Of a stretch of DNA of 64,000 nt, positions 16,845 to 26,057 are shown piece after piece (the first letter of the stretch is position 1; every line of letters begins with the position of its first letter). The notes under the pieces were generated by a model. It ran no database searches. It was not told the origin of the DNA and saw nothing but the letters and a program-made list of their open reading frames with translations. The translations under genes were made by a program, and so were the position numbers. This DNA is from Methylotenera sp. G11 (GTDB taxonomy: Bacteria > Pseudomonadota > Gammaproteobacteria > Burkholderiales > Methylophilaceae), in NCBI RefSeq assembly GCF_000799735.1, contig NZ_JUHH01000001.1:1240001-1304000 (forward strand), written 5' to 3'.

Positions 16845-18047
16845 ATGAACACTCAAGACAAATTCCCGCTGTCATTGCTGCAAAACTCTATCGACGTCCG
16901 CAAGGAATATTTCTACCGCAAGACGATCAACCATCCGCGACTGGAGATGGCCAAGAATGACGTTCTGTCCCTTGTTGATACCAGCGACGAACCGGACATC
17001 ATGATCGTCACGGGGCCGACCGGCGTCGGCAAAACCACCTTAGCGGCAAAGATCGAAGATCAGTTACTGGAGCGCAATATGATGCGCATGCAATCGGACA
17101 AGTCACATTTGCCGGTTATCCGGGTCGATGCGATCCCACCGGATAAAGATATAAAGTTTGACTGGAAGGATTTCTATACCCGTTTGCTGTATGCCTTCAG
17201 CGATCCATGCATCTCACAAAAACAACTGTTTGAAGATGAAATCTACATGGAGCAGCCAATCTCGCCACATTACTCTATGAACACCGTGGCAGCATTACGG
17301 CGCGCCGTAGAAAATACCATGAAGATGCGAGGCACCCGAGCGTTGATCATAGATGAGGCCAATCATTTGCTGATGGTAGACCCCAAGCTCATGCGTCGGC
17401 AGTTTGAAGTCATTAAATCACTCTCGCAGAAATGTAACGTGACCATAATTTTGATTGACACCTACGATTTGCTGGAAATTCTGGAGCAGAGTGCTCAGTT
17501 GGTTCGCCGCGGGCGTGTGGTGCATATGGCACGATATGACGACTATATCGCCGCCGACAATATGGCATTCAAGAATGCTCTGTACTCCTTTCAGCGGCAT
17601 ATGCCGTTCAAGGTCGAACCCGATCTCATCAAGCATCTGAACATTTTTTATCTGAAATCGGCTGGTTGTATCGGCATTCTCAAGAAATGGCTTAATAACG
17701 CAGTCCGGGAGGGTTTAAAGAAGAACCTTGAAACCATTGATATGGAATTTATATTGCAATATGCACACTCCAATAAAAGCATTCAGACCGTTTTGAAGGA
17801 AGCCTTTACTGGAGAATCCAAGCTCAAGGACATCGATGTCAAGGAATTGCGCGGTATGCTCAAATTGCATCATGAGAATATCGGCAAGGTTGCAACACAA
17901 GTTACAGATGTTTTGCCGACAGGTGCAGATGGTGAGCAAATATCCCTGCCAAATCTTCCGCCGGATAAAAAGTCAGTCAAAGGCCAAGTCGGCAAACGCA
18001 ATCCCAAGCGTGACAAAACGGAGTTGAATTTTGCTTTATTCTCCTGA
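16845..18047 (+). CDS. TnsC/TniB-type AAA+ transposition regulator
   Basis: A 400-residue ATPase that links target selection to the transposase. Walker A is TGPTGVGKTTL (Lys63) and Walker B is RALIIDEANHLL (about residues 164-175). A KCNVTIILIDTYDL sensor segment and an arginine-rich LVRRGRVVHMARYDDY stretch follow. It starts two bases after the transposase stop and its end overlaps the next gene by 17 bases, so the three genes form one translationally coupled operon. In the family, this protein forms filaments on target DNA and is recruited by TniQ. Confidence 0.9.
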   Translation: MNTQDKFPLSLLQNSIDVRKEYFYRKTINHPRLEMAKNDVLSLVDTSDEPDIMIVTGPTGVGKTTLAAKIEDQLLERNMMRMQSDKSHLPVIRVDAIPPDKDIKFDWKDFYTRLLYAFSDPCISQKQLFEDEIYMEQPISPHYSMNTVAALRRAVENTMKMRGTRALIIDEANHLLMVDPKLMRRQFEVIKSLSQKCNVTIILIDTYDLLEILEQSAQLVRRGRVVHMARYDDYIAADNMAFKNALYSFQRHMPFKVEPDLIKHLNIFYLKSAGCIGILKKWLNNAVREGLKKNLETIDMEFILQYAHSNKSIQTVLKEAFTGESKLKDIDVKELRGMLKLHHENIGKVATQVTDVLPTGADGEQISLPNLPPDKKSVKGQVGKRNPKRDKTELNFALFS

Positions 18048-19392
18048 TGTCTACATAGAGGATATTGGCAACCGTATCGTCATTCCAGCCCGTAGCAGGT
18101 TGTTCGGGCTGGCGCCGATTGGTATTGGCAGTGGCGGATCAGAAGGATTGATTTCCTATCTGATCCGTTTATCCAAAGCACATTGCATCAGCCCAAGGCT
18201 GTTGCTCAGCACCGAGTTTTTGCCACGCATGTCCGAGGTCAATTCCGGGCGACATGCGATGTTCTATATGGACTACGCTAAAACCTTACATAGCACTGGT
18301 AAGTTCGCGAATAAATTCGTGACCATGACGGAGGAACTGACCGGCAGGGATGGGCTTGCATTACTCACCGCCCTGCCATGGCAGGAAATAATCCCTGCGA
18401 TAGGCACCGGTCTGATGGCACAACATCCCAAATGGTGCAGCGCCTGTTTGGCAGATTATCGAAACCATCACACGCCTGCCTACTTCAAGCTTTCCTGGGG
18501 CTATGCACTGTACCAAGTATGTTCAGTACATCATCAGCATTTGGTTGATGAATGCCCTTGGTGCGGCAAACACCAGCCCTTCATACCGGTTCATGCCAGC
18601 CTAGGCCGCTGCAATTACTGTTATGGCTGGCTTGGCACCTGCGACAAGGAACCATCCAATATCCATGATCCCTATCAGCTCTGGGTAGCTGGCGCGATTG
18701 AGGACATGATCATTCACAGCAAAGACGCCATGCAAAAAGTCACGGGTGAGTTGTTCCGGGAAAAACTCATGAAGCTGACTATTGCCCTGGCAAGCAATAA
18801 GAAAAAAAGGTTCTCGGAAATGCTGGGATTCACCCCTTCCACAATGGCCTCTTGGATTACGAAACAACAGAAACCGTTATTCCCGCAATTTCTGTATCTT
18901 TGCCACCAGCTGGGAGAGATGCCATCTGAATTGTTAATGGAAGACTTCGATCCCTATAAGATTGATATTCACTTTAAATCACATGCCCAAAAACTGCACT
19001 GCATAAGCCCCAAGATAGGTCTGCAGGAACCACCCAAGCACGAAATTTACGAACGTCTGCAGGCAATCTGTAATGATACGGATGATTGCAGGCCACTGGC
19101 CGACATCATTACCGAGCTGGCACTCACCAGAAAATATCTGCTCTACTGGTTCAAAAAAGAATGTGAAGTGATTTCATCGAAGCACAAGCAATGGATCAAC
19201 CGGACCGCGCTACAAAAGAAAAAAGCACAGCTACAGGAAGTGCGGAATATTACCTGGCATCTCTATGAGCAAGGCTTATATCCTAGCAACAGGCAAGTAG
19301 CGAAACAACTGCTTCCACTAAAACTATGTTTTGCGAAAATGCATCTGCGAACCACCCATCGCAACACATTGAAGGAGTTAGGCTTAACGTAA
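18031..19392 (+). CDS. tniQ: TniQ/TnsD-type target-selection protein
   Basis: A 453-residue protein with the TniQ N-terminal domain (SGGSEGLISYLIRLSKAH) and paired zinc-binding motifs: WCSACLADY, CSVHHQHLVDECPWCGKH and CNYCYGW (residues about 133-210). The C-terminal half is helical with helix-turn-helix character (DIITELALTRKYLLYWFKKE), as in TnsD proteins that read a fixed site. It starts at TTG 18031 inside tnsC, with CGGAG seven bases upstream. It is longer than the short TniQ of CRISPR-guided elements, and no cas gene is near, so site-specific targeting by this protein itself is more likely. Confidence 0.88.
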   Translation: MLYSPDVYIEDIGNRIVIPARSRLFGLAPIGIGSGGSEGLISYLIRLSKAHCISPRLLLSTEFLPRMSEVNSGRHAMFYMDYAKTLHSTGKFANKFVTMTEELTGRDGLALLTALPWQEIIPAIGTGLMAQHPKWCSACLADYRNHHTPAYFKLSWGYALYQVCSVHHQHLVDECPWCGKHQPFIPVHASLGRCNYCYGWLGTCDKEPSNIHDPYQLWVAGAIEDMIIHSKDAMQKVTGELFREKLMKLTIALASNKKKRFSEMLGFTPSTMASWITKQQKPLFPQFLYLCHQLGEMPSELLMEDFDPYKIDIHFKSHAQKLHCISPKIGLQEPPKHEIYERLQAICNDTDDCRPLADIITELALTRKYLLYWFKKECEVISSKHKQWINRTALQKKKAQLQEVRNITWHLYEQGLYPSNRQVAKQLLPLKLCFAKMHLRTTHRNTLKELGLT

Positions 19393-19444
19393 GCAACAAG
19401 GGTTCAGGTACTCAAACGCATGTAAACTGGTATAATTAATCTGC

Positions 19445-19504
19445 CATAAACTTTACGTCCCGCACCCGGTCAGCAGAGTCGGTTAATGCCGTGTAAAGTT
19501 TATG
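19445..19504. repeat. 12-bp inverted repeat downstream of tniQ
   Basis: CATAAACTTTAC at 19445-19456 and GTAAAGTTTATG at 19493-19504 are perfect inverted copies 36 bases apart. They share the CATAAA core with repeats at 7.1 and 21.9 kb. The remaining 19393-19752 interval shows no gene. Confidence 0.7.
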
Positions 19505-19752
19505 CTCCCCATTGCAGCCCTTGCTCAAAAAGACTAAATCTTCGCCTCAATCTAATTTAGCCAAGATTCATGCTTCGGCACGTTAAAGCCTTTGGCACAA
19601 GTTTAAAACAATATAAATTCACCACCCTAAGATTTTAATTGAATGACTGGTAAGCGGACAAAGCGGTCATTCATTTATTTAATAATTATAAAAACTCAAC
19701 TACAATCAATTCAATTATGCCGCATCTCTGTATTATTAACTGTTAGCAGATT

Positions 19753-21681
19753 ATGCCCAATCGGATACGTAGCCACGTTCTCGAAGAACGATCACTCGCT
19801 TTCTTACGAGAAGTATTTCCAGACTCCTGGGTGATTCATTCTTTTAGTAAAGATTATGGGATCGATGTTCAGGTAGAACTATTTACTGAGAATGGAGACC
19901 GCACAGGGATTCGTTTCTACGGTCAAGTTAAAGCTACAGACAATGACGTAAGCGATGATGTTTTAAGACTAGATCGCTCGCATTTCGAATACTGGTCTGG
20001 ACATACTGACCCGGTTGCACTGTTCCGGTACTTTGATACGACGAAACAGTTGCAGTGGTGTTGGTTGCATGATGTCGATTGGCTTATGAAGCCAGGGAAT
20101 GAGTCCTTAGACGTGGCCGGTTTATTGAAAACATGGAATATAGCTATTTCTCCGACGGAGGTTGAAAAATACCTACACGCAAGAAGGCAAGCACTGTTTG
20201 AGCCGCTTATCCCTCCGTACGAAATCACCATTGAGCAATTAGACAACAACGATGTCGCACCAGTTATCGCCGCAAAGATCGCTAGCAAAATCAAATCAAA
20301 GAGCTTCAAGGTTCTTCCGCGAGAAATGTCAATTGGCCATTTTCAGTTGATCTTCGCTCCTAACAAGATAGCTTCAAGCTACAGCGGCCTACCGGGCTTC
20401 GTGTTTCACCACAAGGAGAAACTAACGGAAGGCGAGCTAGTAGAGCATGCTCTATTGGCGACATTCCTTTGCGCATGTCGATATGAACGAATTATCTTTG
20501 CAAGATCACTTGCTAGCGTTTCGGCACCACTCCTATATCGCGCCGCTGGAGAAGAGCTAAGACTCCAGTTCTTCGACGCAATGATTTTTTCCTTAGGGCT
20601 AATGTCGGCCGTAGAAATGATTACCCCTTTGCTAAACGGTGAAGCCGATTCGTCGTTGCCGTGGTTCATTTTCTCGACAACATGCGCTGCTTCATCATGG
20701 AGATATGGCGAGGCGCATACCTGGTCAGCATTGCTCGAGAGTTGGTTGGAAAAGCCACCCATCCCTGAGAATATCGGTCCGTTCGCCTACAACTTGGGTA
20801 ACTCGCTTGCTAGCCAAGGGAGATGGGAAGAAGCCCGTGAAGCATACAGTATTGCGATAGCAAAAGATGCTACTTATGATCGCAGGTCATATTTCTGGAG
20901 CGAGTACGGAGCAGCAAATTTCGAAATAGGAAATTTTGAAGAAGCCTCTAACTGTTACAAGAAAGCACTTACTCTGGAAGATTCCTCAGAAAATCGTTGG
21001 CGCCTTGGAGACACTCTCTTTAATGCGGGTCAATTCGCAAAGGCCAGCGAGCAACTCCAAATTGCATTACCTGAAGTAGGTGAACGTAATCGGACCTATG
21101 TCGAGCTTCTCTTAATGGTGTGTAATGAACTTCGCGAAGTGTGGGGGTTGGAGTCACAGACTGGCTCACCAATCGAGGAACGCGATATGGACGTGTTGCA
21201 GCAATATACGTCAGCCATGAATGAAGGTGAGATCATCGCGCACCTTCTTCCACTTATGAATAAGAATGCAATTGATGGTTGCCTTAACTTTAACGCTGGT
21301 GTGTTAGCCAGTCGAGATGGTTACTACTCAATTGCTGCATACAGATTCCTGACTTGCGCTCTTAAGCAACGTGGGGATACGGAGGCATGGGTTAACTCAA
21401 TCATGTGCGCTCTAAACTCTGGGAACGCCTACTTGGCAATCCTTTCGGCTAAGACTGCACACTTTTTCGTGGGCGAAGAATTTTTACCATGGGCGCTTGG
21501 CATGATGCCGGGTAGTCCACAAATTCCTGCACAAATAGCAGATTCATGGCGGTCCTTAATGACCGAACTAGTCGAGTCATTTGAACAGGATCGAACAGGG
21601 AGTGAAGAAATTCCGGTACTTCGAATTCATACGCCAGATGGCACAAAGGTGTTTCATTTAGGCAACAACAATATGGGCTAA
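19753..21681 (+). CDS. DUF4365 nuclease-like domain fused to TPR repeats
   Basis: A 642-residue protein. The first 150 residues match the DUF4365 pattern: SHVLEERSLAFLREV, DYGIDVQVELF and RFYGQVKATDND. The Asp of GID and the QVK pair suggest a PD-(D/E)XK-type nuclease core. The second half carries several TPR units (for example YNLGNSLASQGRWEEAREAY and YGAANFEIGNFEEASNCYKKAL), which usually bind partner proteins. Such proteins are common cargo in defence islands. It is the only gene between tniQ and the presumed element border and is probably its cargo. No partner gene is present. Confidence 0.75.
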   Translation: MPNRIRSHVLEERSLAFLREVFPDSWVIHSFSKDYGIDVQVELFTENGDRTGIRFYGQVKATDNDVSDDVLRLDRSHFEYWSGHTDPVALFRYFDTTKQLQWCWLHDVDWLMKPGNESLDVAGLLKTWNIAISPTEVEKYLHARRQALFEPLIPPYEITIEQLDNNDVAPVIAAKIASKIKSKSFKVLPREMSIGHFQLIFAPNKIASSYSGLPGFVFHHKEKLTEGELVEHALLATFLCACRYERIIFARSLASVSAPLLYRAAGEELRLQFFDAMIFSLGLMSAVEMITPLLNGEADSSLPWFIFSTTCAASSWRYGEAHTWSALLESWLEKPPIPENIGPFAYNLGNSLASQGRWEEAREAYSIAIAKDATYDRRSYFWSEYGAANFEIGNFEEASNCYKKALTLEDSSENRWRLGDTLFNAGQFAKASEQLQIALPEVGERNRTYVELLLMVCNELREVWGLESQTGSPIEERDMDVLQQYTSAMNEGEIIAHLLPLMNKNAIDGCLNFNAGVLASRDGYYSIAAYRFLTCALKQRGDTEAWVNSIMCALNSGNAYLAILSAKTAHFFVGEEFLPWALGMMPGSPQIPAQIADSWRSLMTELVESFEQDRTGSEEIPVLRIHTPDGTKVFHLGNNNMG

Positions 21682-22136
21682 TCCATTATTCCGCCAGCCT
21701 ACGCGAAAAGCCAAGCAGGCCGGCGAATTCAAAAATTTTGACCATCCGCTTAGCGGACATTAAAAAACAAACTGCTAGCATTAGCAGTCTATGTGCTCAC
21801 ACATAACAATTAAGTTAAATGTTGCTTTGCAGATTTATGCAACAGTAGGTAAAAGCTGATTTAATTGACATCTGTGAAATACGAGTTAATTTATGCTTCC
21901 ATTATTGCCTTTAGTCAACTTTATGGTTCCTTGCAAACCTAGATAAAGACTCGACTCGATGACAGATCCTTATTAACTGCATAAATTAATGCTTCTAAAA
22001 TTTAATCAATAAATTGTCCTTCTTACATTCACAATGGTTTTTCATGCAAATCAACCACTTGAAATCTCAAAGTGTTACACATTACTGTTACACGTAGCAC
22101 ACTTTAATATTGTGCTTGTGCAATGGAACAACTCAC
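21682..22136. other. Intergenic region with CATAAA-type repeats, possible element end
   Basis: Three motifs resemble those at 7.1 and 19.45 kb. Read on the minus strand they are GGAAGCATAAATTAAC (from 21900) and GGAACCATAAAGTTGAC (from 21932); on the plus strand, CTGCATAAATTAATGC (about 21977-21992). A small hairpin ACTGCTA/TAGCAGT lies near 21771-21788. No gene is seen. Repeated sites beyond the cargo gene fit the distal end of a Tn7-like element, but no terminal inverted repeat or target duplication could be fixed. Confidence 0.4.
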
Positions 22137-22274
22137 ATGAGTGATGAAGTGAAAAATCAAACCAATCTCGCCAAGCGCAAAGGCGCTGACGCTTATCATT
22201 TCCGCGCAAGAATACCTGCTGAACACCACCGATTTACTCTGACTAAAAACAAAAATCTATATTCTGGTTTCTAA
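22137..22274 (+). pseudogene. Truncated N-terminus of a tyrosine integrase
   Basis: A 45-codon frame, MSDEVKNQTNLAKRKGADAY followed by HFRARIPAEHHRFTL, then a stop. The YHFRARIPAE segment is the typical opening of phage-type tyrosine recombinases of the DUF6538 kind (a beta-strand pattern like YYFRRRIP). The rest of the gene, normally about 400 codons, is missing. It is probably a relic of an earlier element at this island edge, cut off by later insertion or deletion. Confidence 0.55.
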
Positions 22275-22465
22275 TCTAGAACGCATTAGCATTTCACATA
22301 ATAATTTGGCTTTAATAAACCAAGCGGTGGTTAAAAAAAACCACTTGCATCTTCCGAGATGTCCTGCCTGAGAGTAGATCATTGAATTAATTGAGCTTTA
22401 TAAATGGCATGTTTTCTGCATACCTTGGTGGAATGATTTTATAAACATTTCTAAAAGCAAACTCA

Positions 22466-24622
22466 ATGGCAACAAAAGTTTTAAATACTTTTTTTGGAAT
22501 AATCCTGGTGATGTTATTTTCTGTTAACCATGTGCAAGCAGAAACAAAAGCAAAACCTGCAAATAACACGCGTTACCTCAAAATCACAAAAGGTCACTCC
22601 TATCCACTACGCCTGGCGAATGACATTGAAACATTGGCGATTGGGGATCCCAACGTCATTCAAGTAGCAACGCTTAAACCTAACATGATCATCATCAGCG
22701 GTCAGATGACCGGTAGCACTTCATTAACCATTTTTAGTGCAGATAACCAGAATACGTCCTATGTAGTGCAAGTGACCAACGACACTACACAACTCAAAAC
22801 ACTGTTGAACCAGATTGAACCCAACGTGAAGGTAGACGAAATTGGTGAGGTCATTGTACTCAAGGGAACCGTAAAAACAGCAGCGGCTCTGAATAGAGTT
22901 TTAACGATAGCAGATCGCTTTATGAGCTCATCTGCCACACCAGACTTTTCTGTTATTTCTGACCAAGGAGGTGTACTGGCAGGAAATACAGATGAAACTG
23001 AAGAAGTCAATCCAGTTAGACAAAACTTAGCGCTTCAAATACTAAATATCAATAGCCGACAAAATGGAGGGCAAGGAGGAAATCAGGGGAGCGCCACACG
23101 CGGAAACCGAGGCGGCGTAGCCGCATCATTAAATCAGCCTTTATATCCGAATAAGGGTAATCTGGCACAAAACATTTCACGCGGTGATGTAGTGATGGTC
23201 GCCCAGGGAAAAGTGATGAGTCTCATAAAGGTGGAAAGTCAGCCGAAAGTCGAAATTCAAATGCAAATCGTTGCCGTTGATAGAAACAAAACTGACGAAC
23301 TGGGTTGGGACTGGCGACTTACAAGCATGATTGAGAACGGCGGCAGCACAACTGGTGTTAGCATTGGCAGCATGCTAGGTGGCGTTAGCCCAAGTATAGG
23401 AAACGGCATTGGTGGAACGGGAAATACGGGAGTTACTAATGTTGGCACATCAACTATTGCAGGAATATTAAGTTACGCAAATCCAGCGCAAGGTATCACG
23501 CTTGGGTTGGTTAATTTTCTAAAACTCATAGAAGAAAAAGGTGCCGGAGCAACTTTATCAGAGCCATTGATCACTGCATTAAGCGGCGAATCTGCTAGTT
23601 TTTTAGTGGGGGGCTCACTTCCAATACCTGTGCAAATGATATCCGCCGGTAGCACTACTCAAAATCCAGTGGTATCAACCAACGTTACTTTTGTGCAATA
23701 TGGCCTGAGTCTAATTGTTAGACCGACGGTATTAGAGAACGGTAAGATCTCAATCATACTTGATCAGTCCATATCTGAGCCTGACTACACTAATGCATTC
23801 ACATTGATGGGAGCCCCCATCCCTTCGTTCAGGCAAAAAACAGTCAGCACACTTACTGAGTCGGCCAGCGGTGAAACGTGGGCTGTAGCTGGCTTACTCA
23901 CTGAAGAAGACAGTAAGAAATTCAGTGAAGTGCCATATTTTTCACAAATACCTGTGCTAGGTAGTTTATTTAAGAAGAAGAACAATAAGGTTTCTAGAAA
24001 TGAGTTGTTTATTGTAGTTAATGCGAGACGTGTTGATGGTGTAAACAACACTACTCAGAATTTCAATGATTCCGGGAACTTGAAACCGACAGATGATAAT
24101 TTAATCAATAATGAGTCTGTAAATGACGCAAGCACAACGGAAGAATCAGAAGCCACACTAAACAATAAGCTGGCGACAGCAAAACCAGAGCAAAAAAAAG
24201 AAGCAATTAATAAGAACAAAAAAATATCTGCTGTTAATGACATAAAGAAAAACAGCCTGTCAGATGTAAATCAAAAATTACCACTGATTGTAAATGGCCT
24301 ACCAAAAAAGACTCCGCAACAGGCTGATGATGCTTTCAGTCCAGCTATAGAGCCGAAATCAGTCCATACAAGGCAAATTAATAACACAAGCAGTTTGCCA
24401 GCCGTAGACGCTCAAATACAAGATAGCACGTCAAAACCTATCAACGAGCCCCCAAATCTCGATGATTCAGCCAGGCTGTTTGATGGGATTTCCTATCTCT
24501 TAGATACCGATGTTGAGTTGAATCTGTTTACTCAGACGGCTAATTTACCAAAATTACGGCCAAATAATCGATTCCCATTTCTGAAATCTAAAAAACCATT
24601 GACTGAATCAACACAAGGTTAA
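22466..24622 (+). CDS. rcpA: Tad pilus outer-membrane secretin RcpA/CpaC
   Basis: A 718-residue protein forming the outer-membrane channel of the Flp pilus. It has a signal peptide (cleavage near VQAETKA), a pilus-assembly N-terminal domain (YLKITKGHSYPLRLANDIETLAIGDP), BON-like and N1 domains, and a secretin core (KVEIQMQIVAVDRNKTDELGWDW; later LSLIVRPTVLENGKISI and GETWAVAGLL). The core ends near residue 525. About 190 further residues are an Asn/Ser/Lys-rich, poorly conserved tail that is unusual for the family. It is first in the plus-strand tad operon. A weak hairpin (GTGGTT/AACCAC, 22326-22344) lies upstream. Confidence 0.92.
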   Translation: MATKVLNTFFGIILVMLFSVNHVQAETKAKPANNTRYLKITKGHSYPLRLANDIETLAIGDPNVIQVATLKPNMIIISGQMTGSTSLTIFSADNQNTSYVVQVTNDTTQLKTLLNQIEPNVKVDEIGEVIVLKGTVKTAAALNRVLTIADRFMSSSATPDFSVISDQGGVLAGNTDETEEVNPVRQNLALQILNINSRQNGGQGGNQGSATRGNRGGVAASLNQPLYPNKGNLAQNISRGDVVMVAQGKVMSLIKVESQPKVEIQMQIVAVDRNKTDELGWDWRLTSMIENGGSTTGVSIGSMLGGVSPSIGNGIGGTGNTGVTNVGTSTIAGILSYANPAQGITLGLVNFLKLIEEKGAGATLSEPLITALSGESASFLVGGSLPIPVQMISAGSTTQNPVVSTNVTFVQYGLSLIVRPTVLENGKISIILDQSISEPDYTNAFTLMGAPIPSFRQKTVSTLTESASGETWAVAGLLTEEDSKKFSEVPYFSQIPVLGSLFKKKNNKVSRNELFIVVNARRVDGVNNTTQNFNDSGNLKPTDDNLINNESVNDASTTEESEATLNNKLATAKPEQKKEAINKNKKISAVNDIKKNSLSDVNQKLPLIVNGLPKKTPQQADDAFSPAIEPKSVHTRQINNTSSLPAVDAQIQDSTSKPINEPPNLDDSARLFDGISYLLDTDVELNLFTQTANLPKLRPNNRFPFLKSKKPLTESTQG

Positions 24623-24640
24623 ATGTAATTGGCAACCGTT

Positions 24641-25354
24641 ATGAAAAATATAAAGTTAACAAACTATTCTAAATTGGGCTTTTTAGCCGCATTAATTCTA
24701 AATATATCGGCTTGTGCTTCAGTTAAAAGCCCAGATGCACCAGTGCCGCAGAATTACGCGTATTCATATCAGAAACAATTACAAGCCTCTCAGCATTGGG
24801 CAATTGTTGCCGACGACATGTCAAATCAAGTGATTAAAAACCTGCAAGCGAGAGGATTATTCAATCAACCTGTATACATTGCGATAAAGTCGAATCACTC
24901 GGCATTTAGTCAGGCACTTAACGATTTTATGATCACTAATTTGGTTAAGAAAGGCGCCAAAGTCAGTCGCTCCAAAGAAAAAAGTACAGTATTGGATTAC
25001 AAAGTTCAAGTGTTGAAATTCAATGCGAATCGGAGTGTAGCTTTACCTTCACAAGCCCCATTAACAGTTTTGGCTGGAGGTGTAGCAGTTACGCGTGTAG
25101 TTGCTGATGCGATTGATCTCACTGGATTTGAGCAAGCCATTATTACCGGCGCAGTCTTGACTGATTTATGGGCTAACGATAAGGCGCCAAAACTGGAGCT
25201 AGTAGTTACTGCCTCAATGGTCGAGAACAATTTATACACCATGAGGACTACAGATATTTACTATGCTAACGCTGAAGATATTAATTTATATAAGCATAAC
25301 AAAATGGAAGACAGTCCTTTTGACGACCCATTCTATAACCAGCGTCGTCGATAA
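24641..25354 (+). CDS. Tad-locus lipoprotein
   Basis: A 237-residue lipoprotein (MKNIKLTNYSKLGFLAALIL, lipobox ISAC). The ATG at 24641 is preferred to a TTG twelve bases upstream because it gives a proper signal peptide. The mature part contains QALNDFMITNLVKKGAKVSR and VLDYKVQVLKF. This resembles proteins that assist secretins, and in Tad loci this position is often taken by CpaD/RcpB-like or pilotin-like lipoproteins. Not clearly homologous to either from motifs alone. It follows the secretin gene by 18 bases. Confidence 0.75.
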   Translation: MKNIKLTNYSKLGFLAALILNISACASVKSPDAPVPQNYAYSYQKQLQASQHWAIVADDMSNQVIKNLQARGLFNQPVYIAIKSNHSAFSQALNDFMITNLVKKGAKVSRSKEKSTVLDYKVQVLKFNANRSVALPSQAPLTVLAGGVAVTRVVADAIDLTGFEQAIITGAVLTDLWANDKAPKLELVVTASMVENNLYTMRTTDIYYANAEDINLYKHNKMEDSPFDDPFYNQRRR

Positions 25355-25416
25355 TTTAAGCCTCTTACAAATTCGATTTAATAATAAGCCAATTAAATAT
25401 ACACATAATAACTCCA

Positions 25417-26046
25417 ATGAAAATATCAGGAATTAAATTAACGCTAGGGTTTATGGCTGTACTTGTTACTTTCTTTTTGGTGACATTTTCAAACAATTGG
25501 GGTAATGCAACTGCAAAAAAAACTACAGAAGACCTTGAGCCGATTATTAGATCAGTTCAGCACAAACCAATCGAAGCCAGAAAACATTGCCCGGCAATTA
25601 TTAAGAAATTACGGGACAGCATTACAAAGCTAGAAGGTAAAGACGTTGAAATCAGGCGGCTTAAAATCATCAAGCTTATTGCAGACTGCGAATTAGCCTC
25701 ACAACAATATAAGTCTGCATCAGGCAGTTTGGCTGATCTTTCAAATGCCCAGCCACAAGTGGCCAAATGGCATGGACTAAGAGCAAAAGTGTTATTTAAG
25801 CTAGGCAATTTGAATGAAGCTATCAGGGAAGCCCGGCTAGCGGTTCAACTGGAGCCCTCAAACCTTCAGTGGAAAGTACAGGAAGCAAGAATTCTGGCGC
25901 AGACAGCGATGCGCAGTCGCACAAAACGAGCTTACGAAGCCGCAATTAAAATTGCCCCTTACGACCAAGCGTCAGCACTTCAGGAAGAACTAGCGACTTT
26001 CTTGAAAAGTACAAAACCACAATTCCCTAATGAATCAATCGAGTAG
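25417..26046 (+). CDS. Membrane-anchored TPR protein, TadD-like
   Basis: A 209-residue protein with an N-terminal membrane anchor (LTLGFMAVLVTFFLVTFS) and at least two TPR-like helix pairs: WHGLRAKVLFKLGNLNEAIREARLAV and the segment starting WKVQEARILAQTAM. TPR lipoproteins such as TadD are needed for Tad pilus assembly. This one lacks a lipobox cysteine, so it is a functional guess. It lies between the lipoprotein and tadZ. Confidence 0.7.
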   Translation: MKISGIKLTLGFMAVLVTFFLVTFSNNWGNATAKKTTEDLEPIIRSVQHKPIEARKHCPAIIKKLRDSITKLEGKDVEIRRLKIIKLIADCELASQQYKSASGSLADLSNAQPQVAKWHGLRAKVLFKLGNLNEAIREARLAVQLEPSNLQWKVQEARILAQTAMRSRTKRAYEAAIKIAPYDQASALQEELATFLKSTKPQFPNESIE

Positions 26047-26057
26047 TAGATCCAGAA

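Noticed and set aside
14185-19392. CRISPR-associated transposon
   Set aside because: TnsA-TnsB fusion, TnsC and TniQ are present, but no cas gene or regular repeat-spacer array is visible in the window, and TniQ is long rather than the short CRISPR type.
21760-21860. Integron attC-like site after the DUF4365 gene
   Set aside because: A GTTAAAT and small hairpin are present, but the paired RYYYAAC box and the usual attC arm arrangement are not.
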